A program made the position numbers and the translations under genes. Shown in pieces: positions 22,106-34,200 of a stretch of DNA of 64,000 nt. The DNA comes from Morinoia aosen (lineage: Eukaryota; Arthropoda; Malacostraca; Amphipoda; Talitridae), in contig CM059563.1 of NCBI GenBank assembly GCA_030386875.1, positions 47,433,602-47,497,601 of the forward strand, written 5' to 3'. The notes beneath the pieces were generated by a model. The model did not search any database. It saw nothing but the letters and a program-made list of their open reading frames with translations, and was not told the DNA's origin. Numbering within the stretch: the stretch's first letter is position 1; every line of letters starts with the position of its first letter.

Positions 22106-25100
22106 ACAATTGAGCTATTGGACGAGAGGTGGAAGCAAATCCTACAGATAAGCGACTACAAAGAGGTTGGTTAAATTGCGCATATGTACCTAATTGCTTG
22201 GAATCGGAGTTTTGAAATTTTTCACTAAGTTATCGACATTATGCCCACCGGTGATTGAGGAGAAGGCCTTGTAGCGAAATCCTGGGTTTGGAAACTTACA
22301 CTCCTCTTTCTTCTTGTGTGTTGGCATTAGACCGAGATGCGCGTGATCTTATTCGTTGATTCGATATTGGTCATCCTGCGTTAGGCTGGAAAATTCTTTT
22401 TAGTAATTATTTCTTAGAATCTATGTATAAAGATTGTTCTTTAAACATGTGATGTCCTGATTCATTGAACTTAAACATTTAAATTAGATTTCACATGTTT
22501 GAAGGGAATTACATTTAAAACAGATCATTAACCATTGCTGCATGCTTTCAACGTAATTTGCATGCCTGAGCCTTGACATGTCAGGTCATCCTCTGAGTTC
22601 TGTCCGAATTTTGAACAAATAAAACAAGTGACCAAATGGTACAATTAGTTATGGATTCAATCATCAATGTACTTTCTCTGATTTTCGGTGACTTCCTTCC
22701 ATCTATTAACAAGTTTGTTTATACCATTATTTTAAAATTCTTTGCTTTTTTGAAGAATTCCTAAATGTCAGCTTCAACCTCTTCCTGCATTGCAAAATCT
22801 ATTTATCCCAAATGATTTTGTAAGCTACTAAACAAATGGTAGTCTGAAAAAGAAGCGGAGTTTCCTTTCCTGAATTCGCAAAACAGAATGTGCCTCAAAT
22901 GATTCAGCAGAACTGTGCATTTTCGACGTGATTCGTGCATTCGCAAATTATGCGGGCCTGTTTCACCTTCCGCGAAAAATGTAAACGAAGGAATGGAGTT
23001 TCCAGGCTCAGGTGAGATGAAATTCTGGGACATTTAATGCAACATCTGAGGACTAGAGGGGATGAATTGCGTTCACTAAGCGCACGTGCATATCATCTAC
23101 CGGACAAGTGTTCCATCTGGCAGACAAGTGTTCCATCTGGCAGACAAGTGTTCCATCTGGCAGACAAGTGGACATAGAGTAAGGTTACCTCAGGTATAGA
23201 TGAGCCTTCGGGACTTGTATCTTTCGTGCTCATTTTGTTCCCGTTTTGGTGGATTTTTTGCTATCTCTTCTCTGTATTCTCTTTCACTTTTTCCTAATTT
23301 ATGGTGTCTGTAGGCAAGGTATGTTGTGAGGAAACACACCATGCGCATAGATTCACAGTTTAATACTCCTCTTTGCTCTCTTAAGATCACTTTTGTCATG
23401 GCGACAGAGTTTTTAACAAACGTACATAACAATCGATCTTGCAAATAAGAGTTCCATCAGTCATGGTGTTAGTTTTTTTAATATGCTTTTATTCGGGCCC
23501 AGGGTTCTCAGGCCATCACTCCATGCACATGCAACACGCTACATTAGTTGCACCTAATGAGGAAAGAGAAAGTCTTAGAGGGTTTCAGTAATGTATTACA
23601 AAGAAGCGTGGATAATTGGAGAACAGGAAAGGAGGTACCACTCGACCGGTACGAGTTAGTTTTCTCGATGTAAATCAAACATGGGATTGGCGTTCTGCCG
23701 CGTGGCCTCGCCTGAGCTAGCGATGACCTGGTCAACGCGTCTCTTGGTGTCGGGCGCCTATCGAACTAACTGTGCTTGATTTCTGTGGGGAGAACACGCA
23801 CATGCAATGGACACGTGATAGAATCACGCGTTTTGATTGATCGGTAACTTCTAGACCAGAGTGGTCGTGACAGGGAACAGTAATTTATTATTTCTGAGGA
23901 GAACTTTAAGCAACATGGCAAGAAGCACATTCTTTATCGCACTTCGTACCTCTCGGGGCCAATTTGAAAAATACTGGTGGCAAATGTGGAATTTAAGTCA
24001 CTGAGGGAGATGGTACGCCAACTCCCTGGCACGTCTACGCGTGGCAGTGGGTGTTCTATCTACATAAGCTCAGGAGATGAGTGTTAATCTACGTATATAT
24101 AACAGACGAGTTTCACCTGACACAAAAGTGTACCAACTGACCCTGCACTAGCAGCCCGGATGGAACTACTGAATGAATTATATGCCGCGAAAGGTAATCA
24201 CTTCGTGTCGGCCACATCACTGGTCACGCACTTACGTAAGAATTTCATTGGAATGCTAAATGTTGTCCTCATGCCGAATGAAGCATCGATTGCGTAATCA
24301 ATGCAGAGGACACGGCTTGTGTCCGGGATCGAATCGAGTTCCTACGCTGACAATGTTATTCATTTGCGATGGAAGGTTTTTAAAGAAATGCTGGTGCGTA
24401 GTAAAATGACAGTTTGTGTTAGTCTTGGGTTAGTTCATTTCAGTACTTCTACAATTCCTTGTACTCTAGTTCGTTCATTCGTACAACAATGTTCATTCGT
24501 CGTGAATTATTATCTTCCAACGAAAAGTAACTGATATTGAACCCATCTTGCAAGAAAGCTTAATGGACAGTTTTAAACGAAAGCGTTTAGTCCAATTTTT
24601 GATTTTTTGACTACTTGCACAAATTTTTATGCTAGTTTCAATGAATTAGAAGTTTCAGACCCACGAACGTTTTATATTGGTTATTGAGTCCGAGTTTTTT
24701 CGAAATGGATATCTTCGGCTGCCATAAGCCATTACTATGGTCTCACTTCAAGACCGATTAGTTCATACGAAACGCGGCTTAACTGAAAATGTGCTCGTAA
24801 CCTTCAATATTTTATCTGCAGATATTTCTTTGATAATCCCACGTGCGAGTATTTGAAATTGCAGGTGGCACTGGTGTGATCGCACGCTCTTCGTCGCTGA
24901 GCTGAGCCAGGGATTTTAGCCCGCCATGTTTTACCAGCAGAGTCAGCAATTCCGTTGCGTGGGAGAGCAGTACGCTCTGTCTGAATGAAAGTGTTTCTCT
25001 TGCTCATTTGCTTCTTCCATTGTGATTTGCATCGCGATCTAAGCTGTGATCTTATCATCTGGGAATCAACCATTCATAATTTACCTTCATGTTGTATTCT

Positions 25101-26228
25101 AATGTTATCCCAAAATTAATCAATGTTAATTATGGGTAATAACATCGCCATGTATGAATTGTGTCATTTAAGATTAATTGCGCTTTGTAAAATTGAGTCA
25201 AATTTGCTCGTTTGAGGCGCGTTGATATCTAGTTGATTCATGCGAATGAGTATACCTGACGTGGAAATAATCCGCTATGCTTCACTGTATTGACTGAGTA
25301 TTACGCGTTTTCTCAGATATCGCGCAACAGAAATTCTGAAGCAAATTCATTTTTCCTAAATTACGTTCCGTACAGTTTGAGGTATTCTATTTTGCTTTTG
25401 TCTATTCGTGAAGCTTTTTAAGACTGGTTCTATTTGCAATGTCACGATGCTTTATGTTGAATGGGGCTTTTGCTTTTTCGCAATGTTCTGATCGTTTCTT
25501 TCAGCAAATATTTATAATGTTTCTTTTTTCTTTTGCACCGTGGTTAGGTAATCGAAAAATTTTAACTACTAATGTTAAATGAGCTAAAGAAAACCTTTAT
25601 TTTCCTCGATTCATTTACACCATTATAAATATAGATTTCCTTAGAATAAGCAATTTCCATCCCAACGAAGTGTTCTTACCAAATAAATCCAAAACTTGTT
25701 TATCTCGTTTCTGTCATTGCGTCACAAAACTTGGGTGTGGAATGAATGTCTCTTGAGTTTCCCCTCATTTTCTCATTTTTTGTTCACGGATTTCTGCCAC
25801 AGATTTCTTTCGAAGCTATTTTTATACTTCCTGAAAACAATTTTTCTGACGACAGCACAATTTGATGCAAGACTGGTATTCGATCTACACTGAAAATTTT
25901 ATAATCGAAGCATTTAACCCTCAGGAATTACCAATCAGATAATCACGTCTGACCTTAACAAATACATAGACATATCTTACTTTTTTCTCCCACAGCTGCT
26001 GCTATTTTTGTCCTTATCTGCACTTTTATCTCCAGTCTGCACCGAGGAATTGCTGACTCCGATTGAATTATTCCGCTGTCAGTATATTATATCTCAATTT
26101 TTTCAATAAATTTCGACTCGGAGATATCAGAATTTGCACGATAGTTGCTGTGCGATAAGTTGGAAGCCCAACTAGGCTTCGGTAAAATGACTGAAGTCCA
26201 AGTCCTACCGCCTTAGATGTTTCTTTAT
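22106..26228. other. No recognisable gene
   Basis: AT-rich DNA with one small tandem repeat at 23,101-23,170, given separately. A weak SINE-like trace ('catgcgcatagattcacagt') lies near 23,340-23,440. Frames are short and unrecognised. Confidence 0.45.
23101..23170 (+). repeat. 20-bp tandem repeat, 3.5 copies
   Basis: The unit cagacaagtgttccatctgg is repeated without change apart from the first two bases. Confidence 0.95.
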
Positions 26229-26443
26229 TTAACACGTGGACTACGATGGCTTAAACTGAAGTTCAATATTCGACTACATTGAAGTCAAAAATTTTGAAAA
26301 TAGCAAACATTGACCGGACCTTACTTTCATTTAGCTTTATTAAACATTTATAAAAATTCAGCTTGTGACTACGGGTCGGTTAACAGCATAATGAAAATTC
26401 CCTCTGTGTACACCGGCGGCTCACATCGCACTCAACGTGTTAG
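26229..26443 (-). mobile_element. TTAA-flanked MITE, reverse orientation
   Basis: It starts with TTAACACGTGGAC and contains 'aaactgaagttcaatattcg', 'aattcagcttgtgactacgg', 'gtcggttaacagcataatga' and 'ggcggctcacatcgc'. The right end has decayed to ttag. About 75% similar by eye to 16,693-16,916. Confidence 0.7.
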
Positions 26444-27988
26444 GGTTGAAACATTGTTTCAAGTTAATTTGAGAATGAGATAATTATAATTTCTTTACTT
26501 TGGCTCCCGCCCTATACGTCTGCCACTTGTCACGAGCAGGCCTCTGCATCAAGACAGACACACGACGCAGCTGCGCCCTCTAGATAGCGGTCTTTTCCCT
26601 ACCGAAAAACATACGTCACTCGAGGGAGAGAGCAGTCAAGTGCAATGCACAGTAACAGGTATAAAATTGAGCGTGTGTACTGGTTCGTAACAGAAGTTTT
26701 TTAAATATGTGCTAATTGATTAAAAAAAAGGCATAACGAGAAACAGATTGGAGATTGGAGGGGGGCTGTTTGGATGTTTGTAGGCAGGTTTCGTACGAAG
26801 TGGACGACATTTAATCTTGAGTTTTTTAAATAAAAATTTCACGTGAGAACTTGAAACTTTATCAGCGTACATTGACGAGGCATTGGATGACCGAGAAACG
26901 AACACAAGTGGTGTAATAGAAGTCATTAATCAAAACTGAGAAAATCTTGCAAACTACTAGGTCTTAATAGATAGATTATATTTATATGGTGCTTAAAATT
27001 ATAAACTCATAGCTTTCGACGTCTGACTCTTTCTTAAAAAGAAATGACTGCGCAAAAACAGCGAAAGTTGTCCGCAGAGAAATTACGATGCGCTTTGGAT
27101 TTGACATCGATTTCAGAATGGTAGAATATTCCTGTCAACTCTTTCGTTCATTCCGACGTCAGAAACTAAAACTTCTTAAAGCAAATGGCGCCAATCGTTT
27201 TTATAGCGTACAATGTAAAAAACGATGAGTGTAAATTGAAATCCCGCAATAACAACATGTATTTTAATTCGTATGTTTACAGTCGACCATTTTACGCACA
27301 GTCGGTCAATAAACCATAGTTGATCTTTAAATAAAATAAGGCCAATTTTACGTAGATTTTCCGAACAAAGCAGGTTGGTAATAAAGAGTTAGACGCCGTG
27401 AATGCAGAAACTGTGACTCTTGCCACTTGCTCTAACATTTGTTTGCGCCGCTCTTATCGGGAAATCTTTTTGTCATGCACCATCTATTGTCTCTTGAACA
27501 TTGCGCGTAGCCACGTCACTTGAGCGACGCTGTGTTGGTGTGCGCCTTGCCAATTGCTAATGAAGCGAGCGAATGTGTGCTATAGTGGTGGCGGTGACTC
27601 CAAATGGTGCAGGCGACACGGTGTAGAGGTGACGACTCCAAATGGAGCTGTTGCGTTAAAGTTCTTGCGCATGTCACTCGCAGGGGAGGTGAGTGAAACG
27701 TGTTGATAGAAAAAACTGGATGCAACAGTTCATCGTTTGTTCTTAAGTTAGTCGCTCGGGGAAAATTTTAAACATGTTTCATTTTGCAGGTGTTAGAGTA
27801 GATACATTTTAGCAATAACGTACTGTCAGTTTTTTCTTTTACATTTACTAGTACAAAGTTGATGTGCCTTTTGTTTCTGTTTGTGCGTTTCTGCTTTTAA
27901 CTTCGACTTCAGTACAAATCCTTTTACATCTAAATGCTTGGCAATACGGTGTGAGGTCGGTAATTTTTTGTGACCCCTTTAGAGCTTT
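26444..27988. other. Upstream flank of the transporter; no gene recognised
   Basis: No upstream exon could be identified by sequence. A non-coding 5' exon could lie here and would be invisible to this kind of reading. Confidence 0.4.
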
Positions 27989-28019
27989 TATAAAAATCGT
28001 TTCGTAAGAAGCGTCACTT
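27989..28019 (+). promoter_or_regulatory. Possible core promoter of the transporter
   Basis: A tataaaaa box lies at 27,989-27,996. A tcactt that is one base off the arthropod initiator consensus TCAKTY lies at 28,014-28,019. The spacing is about 27 bp, near the usual 30. The predicted 5' untranslated leader would be under 30 bases. TATA-like words are common in AT-rich DNA, so this is a weak call. Confidence 0.25.
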
Positions 28020-28043
28020 CAAATCCAGTACAAATAAATCACA

Positions 28044-28254
28044 ATGTCCAACGATGGAGAAGTGGCAGAGTTCAGCGTCATCGACTACTGCGTTTTCATC
28101 GGCATGCTTTGCGTGTCGATGGGCATCGGCTTGTACCACTCCTTCAAGGGGAACAAAACAACGGAAGATTTCCTCATGGCAAGCCGATCCATGTCGCCGA
28201 TTCCGGTGGCGTTGTCGCTCACAGCGACTTACCTCTCCGCCATATCCATACTGG
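28044..28254 (+). CDS. SLC5 transporter exon 1 (start codon)
   Basis: Residues 1-70 plus one base. The ATG at 28,044 lies in a good context (cacaatgtcc). The ten residues before the first helix match the usual short extracellular N-terminus. Visible parts are helix 1 (VIDYCVFIGMLCVSMGIGL) and, after the polar loop with the family pattern TTEDFLMASRSMSP, helix 2 (PVALSLTATYLSAISIL). The donor is ctgg|gtgagt, a strong match. Three further copies of this exon tail and donor follow downstream. Confidence 0.92.
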
Positions 28255-31200
28255 GTGAGTGTTTATTTTTAGTCGAAATTGTGAACATTACGCCACACCC
28301 ATCGAAATCGAAAACACTACCGCCATACCTATACTGGGTGAGTGCTTATTTTTAGTCGAAATCGAGGACATTATCGCTATATCCATAGTGGGTAAGCGCT
28401 TTTTTTAGTCGAAGTAGAGAACATTACCGCCTTGTCCTTATTGGGTGAGTGCTTATTTTTAGTCTAAATCGAGAAAATTAGGTGACTGGGAGCGATTTGT
28501 GGTTGTAGAAACTGTTTGTTCGGGTGTTGAATAGGCTTGCTTTAATCGTTTTCTAGGATTATAATTATTCGATATCGTCACAATTGATGTGACCCAGAAA
28601 CAATATCATATTGTCACTAAAACACTGACCTAATGAGACCTGAACGACGAAGTACAACTAAGACCCTCTAATTACATCATAAAAACTCTTTGTATATATC
28701 GTATACGTAAGAGATATTTCAAGAGGATGGGGGAATTCACCACTTCATTCGGAAATACTACACTCACTTTTCGATTTAGTCGATCACTCAAAGTAATTAG
28801 CATTATAGTATAGGTGCCACTACAAATACCATGAAAAGAATGTGTAGTTATGTATTTAACGGAAATTTCCTTTAAATAAATGGCTTCATCTTCTTTAAGC
28901 ATTATTTTACCACTGAAGTATTTTCCACGGGGATAAATACGACTAATCCTCCTCATTTTTTGCCCAACAATGCATATACTATGACACCGAATCAGGATAG
29001 TTAGTTACTGAAACGAAGAAACATATTTTTTATAGATGACACTATGGATTCATCCTATGGTTGACTTAAAAACGAAATAGTGCACGATCACAATAATACA
29101 TACTAATGAATTTCTTCACGTTAATTTCTTTATCAGAAATGCCTGAACTGATGATTGACAGCTTTTGCAAGTAATTGTGTAGAATTTGTTACTTCTAATA
29201 CATGCCTATAAGGGTCCCTATTATTATTTCTTGTATATCCATTCCCTTGAAGCACACTCAAATTCCATCTTCTTTCGTTGACATTTTTTGGTGACATTAA
29301 AAGTTCTGCCTCAAATACTTCTGAGGAATGTGCAGGGGCAAGTCCAACAGCGGTGCAAAACTCCCAACATTGCGTGCAGGTTGAGCGGTGTAGAATGATT
29401 AGCGTCACGTCCAATATCGCGTCATGTTGGAAGCTCTCAGTATTCCAATAAGCCAGCGAGAGGTACCACTTGCAGGGTACGTGGGCGAGGTGTACGGCCA
29501 GGGGCTGATGTTGGCGTGGTCTTTGATCGGCAACGCGCTGGGCATCGTGACGGCAACCCTCTTCATCATGCCTGTGATGTATCCTCTGAAACTGTCCAGC
29601 GTCAACCAGGTGACTTGTACTTATCTCCACAGTCTTGCATGTGCAGTGTTTATTTTGCCTGTGATGTATCCTCTGAAACTGTCCAGCGTCAACCAGGTGA
29701 CTTGTACTTATCTCCACAGTCTTGTATGTGCAGTGTTTATTTTGCCTGTGATGTATCCTCTGAAACTGTCCAGCGTCAACCAGGTGACTTGTACTTATCT
29801 CTACAGTCTTGCATGTGCAGTGTTGATTTTGCCTGTGAAGTATCCTCTGAAACTGTCCAGCGTCAACCAGGTGACTTGTACTTATCTCCATAGTCTTGTA
29901 TGTGCAGTGTTGATTTTGCATGTGATGTATCCTCTGAAGCTGCCCAGCTTTAATCAAATCAGGTGATGCGTCCTTATCCAAACGCTCCTGAGTGTTCTTG
30001 GGTGTGATTTGTTCATCTTGTCTGCGATGTATCCTCTGAATCTGTCCAGCGTCAATCAGGTGACTTGTACTTTTCTCCACAGTCTTGTGTGTGCAGTGTG
30101 TTTGATGCCTGTGATGCAGTACCTGAAGCTCTCCAGCATCAATGTTATGGTGCGCTTCAACTCCATACTTGCGTGAGGGCGAGAGACAAGTTGAGCCATG
30201 GCTAATTAACCGCCAGTTGTTTGATGCTAATCAATCGCCAGTTGCTTGATGCGGCTGAGTCGCACGAATGTTCTATCCAGTTAATCAAAAGAACCCCTGT
30301 CCTATCCAGTCAGTGGATGCGGATTCGTTAATTAAAAGTGCTTCTCCTCTGTTGATTTATTTTCTATGCTTTTTCTCATTCCCTCGCATGTTCGCAGCCA
30401 TTAGAGTGCCCCCAGTCCCTTGAGTGTTGTGTTATTTGATATTCCTTTGGTCATCTGTGTTTAGGGTTACGCGGTATGTACTCGTCCATTAGATGTCCGA
30501 TTCCGTGTATGATTACGTCACCAATCCTCAATGTTCGCGTTTCATGTTTAGTTTCAAAGCCTTCACCTGAGTTTGCTCATTTGTAATCCGGCAATGCATG
30601 TCGGTAAATGAAATCCGATGCGTCACATTTCAGGCGTGTTGCTGATACTCGAAATTTTTTCTCATCAGAAAATACTGGGTAATGAGAAATAAATCGTACA
30701 AAGTTGAGCGTATCTTACTTCAAATGCATTGTGCAGAAGCTAAGATTTTTATTTAGCTTGCCGTTGCCATGCGCAGGGGAACTGAAGTGGGAATACAATT
30801 TGGGCATAGATTCGGCGATCCCTTAACTTCATGCTAAATGGTGCCTTCAACCTCCATCTCTTTGGAACGTCTTGGTTATGGTTAGGGAGGCTTAAACTAA
30901 CTTATCAAATCTAGTCCGAGACTATTTTTGGATTTCGGGCAATTTTTCTACCACACTTCTCAATAAGTGTGATAGAGATTTTTATCGTGTGTTTTCAAAA
31001 TGTGAAATAAACGCGGTGAATTTTTTGTGCTGCTGCATCAAGGGAAACGCCAACGTGAAAGTGTTCGTTTTCTCGGTGTCCCAAAATGACTTAGCCGCAG
31101 CGCTGCGGTATGAGGAGCTTGATCACGATGGTGATCGCCTCGGACGATCGGGGTTTGCTGTTTCGGAAGTTGATGGATTTTAAATGGTTGATTTTTAGAA

Positions 31201-34200
31201 TATGAAATAAATTTAGTGCATTTTTGGGCTGTTTTGACGAAGGAAACGCCAGCGTGAAATTGTTCGTTTGTGTGGTGTCCCAAAATGACCGTCTCAGGAA
31301 CGATCACGGAACACAATGGAGTTTCGTCAATATGTCCAAAAATCGAAAGTTCGTCGAAAAGCGAATTGATCCACATTCAATGATCTCCACAAAAACAATT
31401 GCCCAAAAGACCGAATTCGATCGCTGATCTGTTAGACGTATGACTAAAAAGGAACTCGAATTCCAGGCCAGCAAGGTGTGAGTGGACGACAGAATCGTTT
31501 CATATTTTTTCTCGCCGATGAAGAACCAGAGAAGATAAGTACGGTGACCCTTCCTTCACAGAAGTTCATCTTGGCCCGAGTATCCGCAAGCTCAGCCCTC
31601 CTATTGTTATTCCTCTTGCGTTTCATGTATTTAAGGGGACAGGGAACGCATCAGGGTGCGAAAGGGGCACGCTTCCTTGCCTGAGGGGTATATAGGAACG
31701 CTATCTATAAAAAATTAAAGGATAAATTAGAGTTCGCGTGCTCTAGCTATCAGGGTTTAATTCCTATACTGTAATCAATTTTGTGAACAGTGAAGGATTC
31801 TGTTCCTGTTCCCGTACTCGCAGGCTTGGTAAGCCTTGCCTGATAGGGGCCGGAATGTCGCTAGTTTCTCCCTTATTTAACGTGAATTTATAATATTTCT
31901 CATCAAATCTACGAGAACTTTTCCTTTATTTTGTTACTCTAGCTAAAGACCTTAATTTTTTGACCGGAACGTCAGCCGCTGGTGGCCACGGAGGGAATTT
32001 TCAAAATGCTACTGCCCGACCAGTAGTCACAAATTCATTTTTCATTAAAACTCAGCTAAAGCCAAATAAAGGCACGCTCCAGTAAATATTTGCTATTTTC
32101 AAAATTGCTCACCAGAATGACTTTAAATTTGAGTTAAATATTGAATTTCATTTTAACTAATTGCGGTCAAAGTGTTAAAGCCTAATTAGTTTGAGCCTTT
32201 TACTTTATTCTTCTCATGATTTGTATTTTGTGATTCGTTCCTTAACGTCTAGCGAATAAACTTAACTAAAGAAGGCATCCCCAATTTCCTCCAAATTGTT
32301 TCGTGACATTCTTTTGGTGCGATCTTAGCTAATGTCTTATCTGAAGCAAAATTAAGCCGATAAAAGCATGTGTCCTTTAAGGCAAGCTGCAAAAAGTACA
32401 TATCCTAACGGGTGACAACAAACGTGTGCGACTTCAATGTTGTTGCCAAGTCGTATCCGTGACGTGAGATATGCCGCAAGTCAGTTATGACAGCACCGGG
32501 GGTCAGCGACAGGAGCACTTCCTCTTCACAGACGAGAAGTAGTTTGGCGTGGATGAAGTACATGACCATCAAACGACACGTGCTGGTTCACCAAGCTTTA
32601 AGACGGTTTTGCTAACGTCGAACAACGCAAAATATCTAGTCTGTAATGGTTTAGGGAGGAATTTTAGCTAACGGCAAAATGCTCCTTTGTTTTCGTCGAT
32701 GAAAAGTCGAAATAATTAAAAAAGCGGACTATCGCAACATTCTCAAGGCCCTAGTACTCGTGTGGGCTCAGCACAATTTCGTCGATGCAGAGAGGACGTT
32801 TGAACAGAACTCAGCGCCTGCCCACACTACAAAAATAATTCAGGACCGATGCGAGGCACATTTTCTGCTTCCGATCACATCTGCGTTATGACTTCCCTAC
32901 TCTCTCGATCTTAATCTGATGAACTGCAGCATCAATTTCTGAAGCCAGGACGTGTGTAAAGCCCCGCAAAAGTCTGCTGTTCCTGAAGCAATCGTTGCAC
33001 CGAGATTGGGACCATCTATCGCCAGAAGAAATTAGGCTCATTTTATATCAGAGAATTTTGAAGCGCGTATGAAGCTTTGTATCGCCACAAAAGAAAGCCA
33101 CTACGACACCGGCTGAAGATTTTATAACCTAATGTGTATTTTATTGTTATTAATGTGCACTTATGTTAGATTTGATGCATGTCATATCCTACATAACAGA
33201 ATTCAGTGTTCTGAGCAGTGCTGAGTTAGCAGCATTCTAACACAGAGATTTGACAGAATGAGAAGAGATTTACCTCGTTTTTATTTATCTGTCAATCCTT
33301 TCGCAAGTTTCATGCTGTGGATAAATATCCAAAAATTACGAATTAACAGTCTTTGTGTATCGCAAAGCTTACAAGTTACAACAATGCCATACAACTAAGA
33401 CTCAGCTGTGGAGCTATATATATCAAATTCTGATAATTAAAGAAAAGTTTTTCACTTGAGAACATTTGTAACTAAATACAGTACATGATGCTTCAAAATA
33501 GAGGAATGTGTCAATGCTGAAAGACTGAACATTGACGAGTATCCATGCATGGAACTGTTGAATGGCACGCTCTCCATGCATGGAGCTGTTAAATGGCAAG
33601 CTCTCTCTGCATGGAGCTGTCGAATGGCACGCTCTCCATGCATGGAGCTGTTGAATGGCACGCTCTCCATGCATGGAGCTGTTGAATGGCACGCTCTCCA
33701 TGCATGGAGCTGTCGAATGGCACGCTCTCCATGCATGGAGCTGTTGAATGGCACGCTCTCTCTGCATGGAGCTGTTGAATGGCACGCTCTCCATGCATGG
33801 AGCTGTTGAATGGCACGCTCTCCATGCATGGAGCTGTTGAATGGCACGCTCTCCATGCATGGAGCTGTTGAATGGCACGCTCTCCATGCATGGAGCTGTT
33901 GAATGGCACGCTCTCCATGCATGGAGCTGTTGAATGGCACGCTCTCCATGCATGGAGCTGTTGAATGGCACGCTCTCCATGCATGGAGCTGTTGAATGGC
34001 ACGCTCTCCATGCATGGAGCTGTCGAATGGCACGCTTTCCATGCATGGAGCTGTCGAATGGCACGCTCTCCATGCATGGAGCTGTTGAATGGCACGCTTT
34101 CCATGCATGGAGCTGTCGAATGGCACGCTCTCCATGCATGGAGCTGTTGAATGACACGCTCTCCATGCATGGAGCTGTTGAATGACACGCTCTCCATGCA

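Noticed and set aside
23101..23170. Possible CRISPR-like array
   Set aside because: Direct head-to-tail units without spacers in a eukaryotic context; a plain minisatellite. The same holds for the larger arrays.
29133..30080. 315-codon frame on the minus strand
   Set aside because: Antisense to exon 2 and its 87-bp copies; the 29-residue period follows the repeat and there is no family match.
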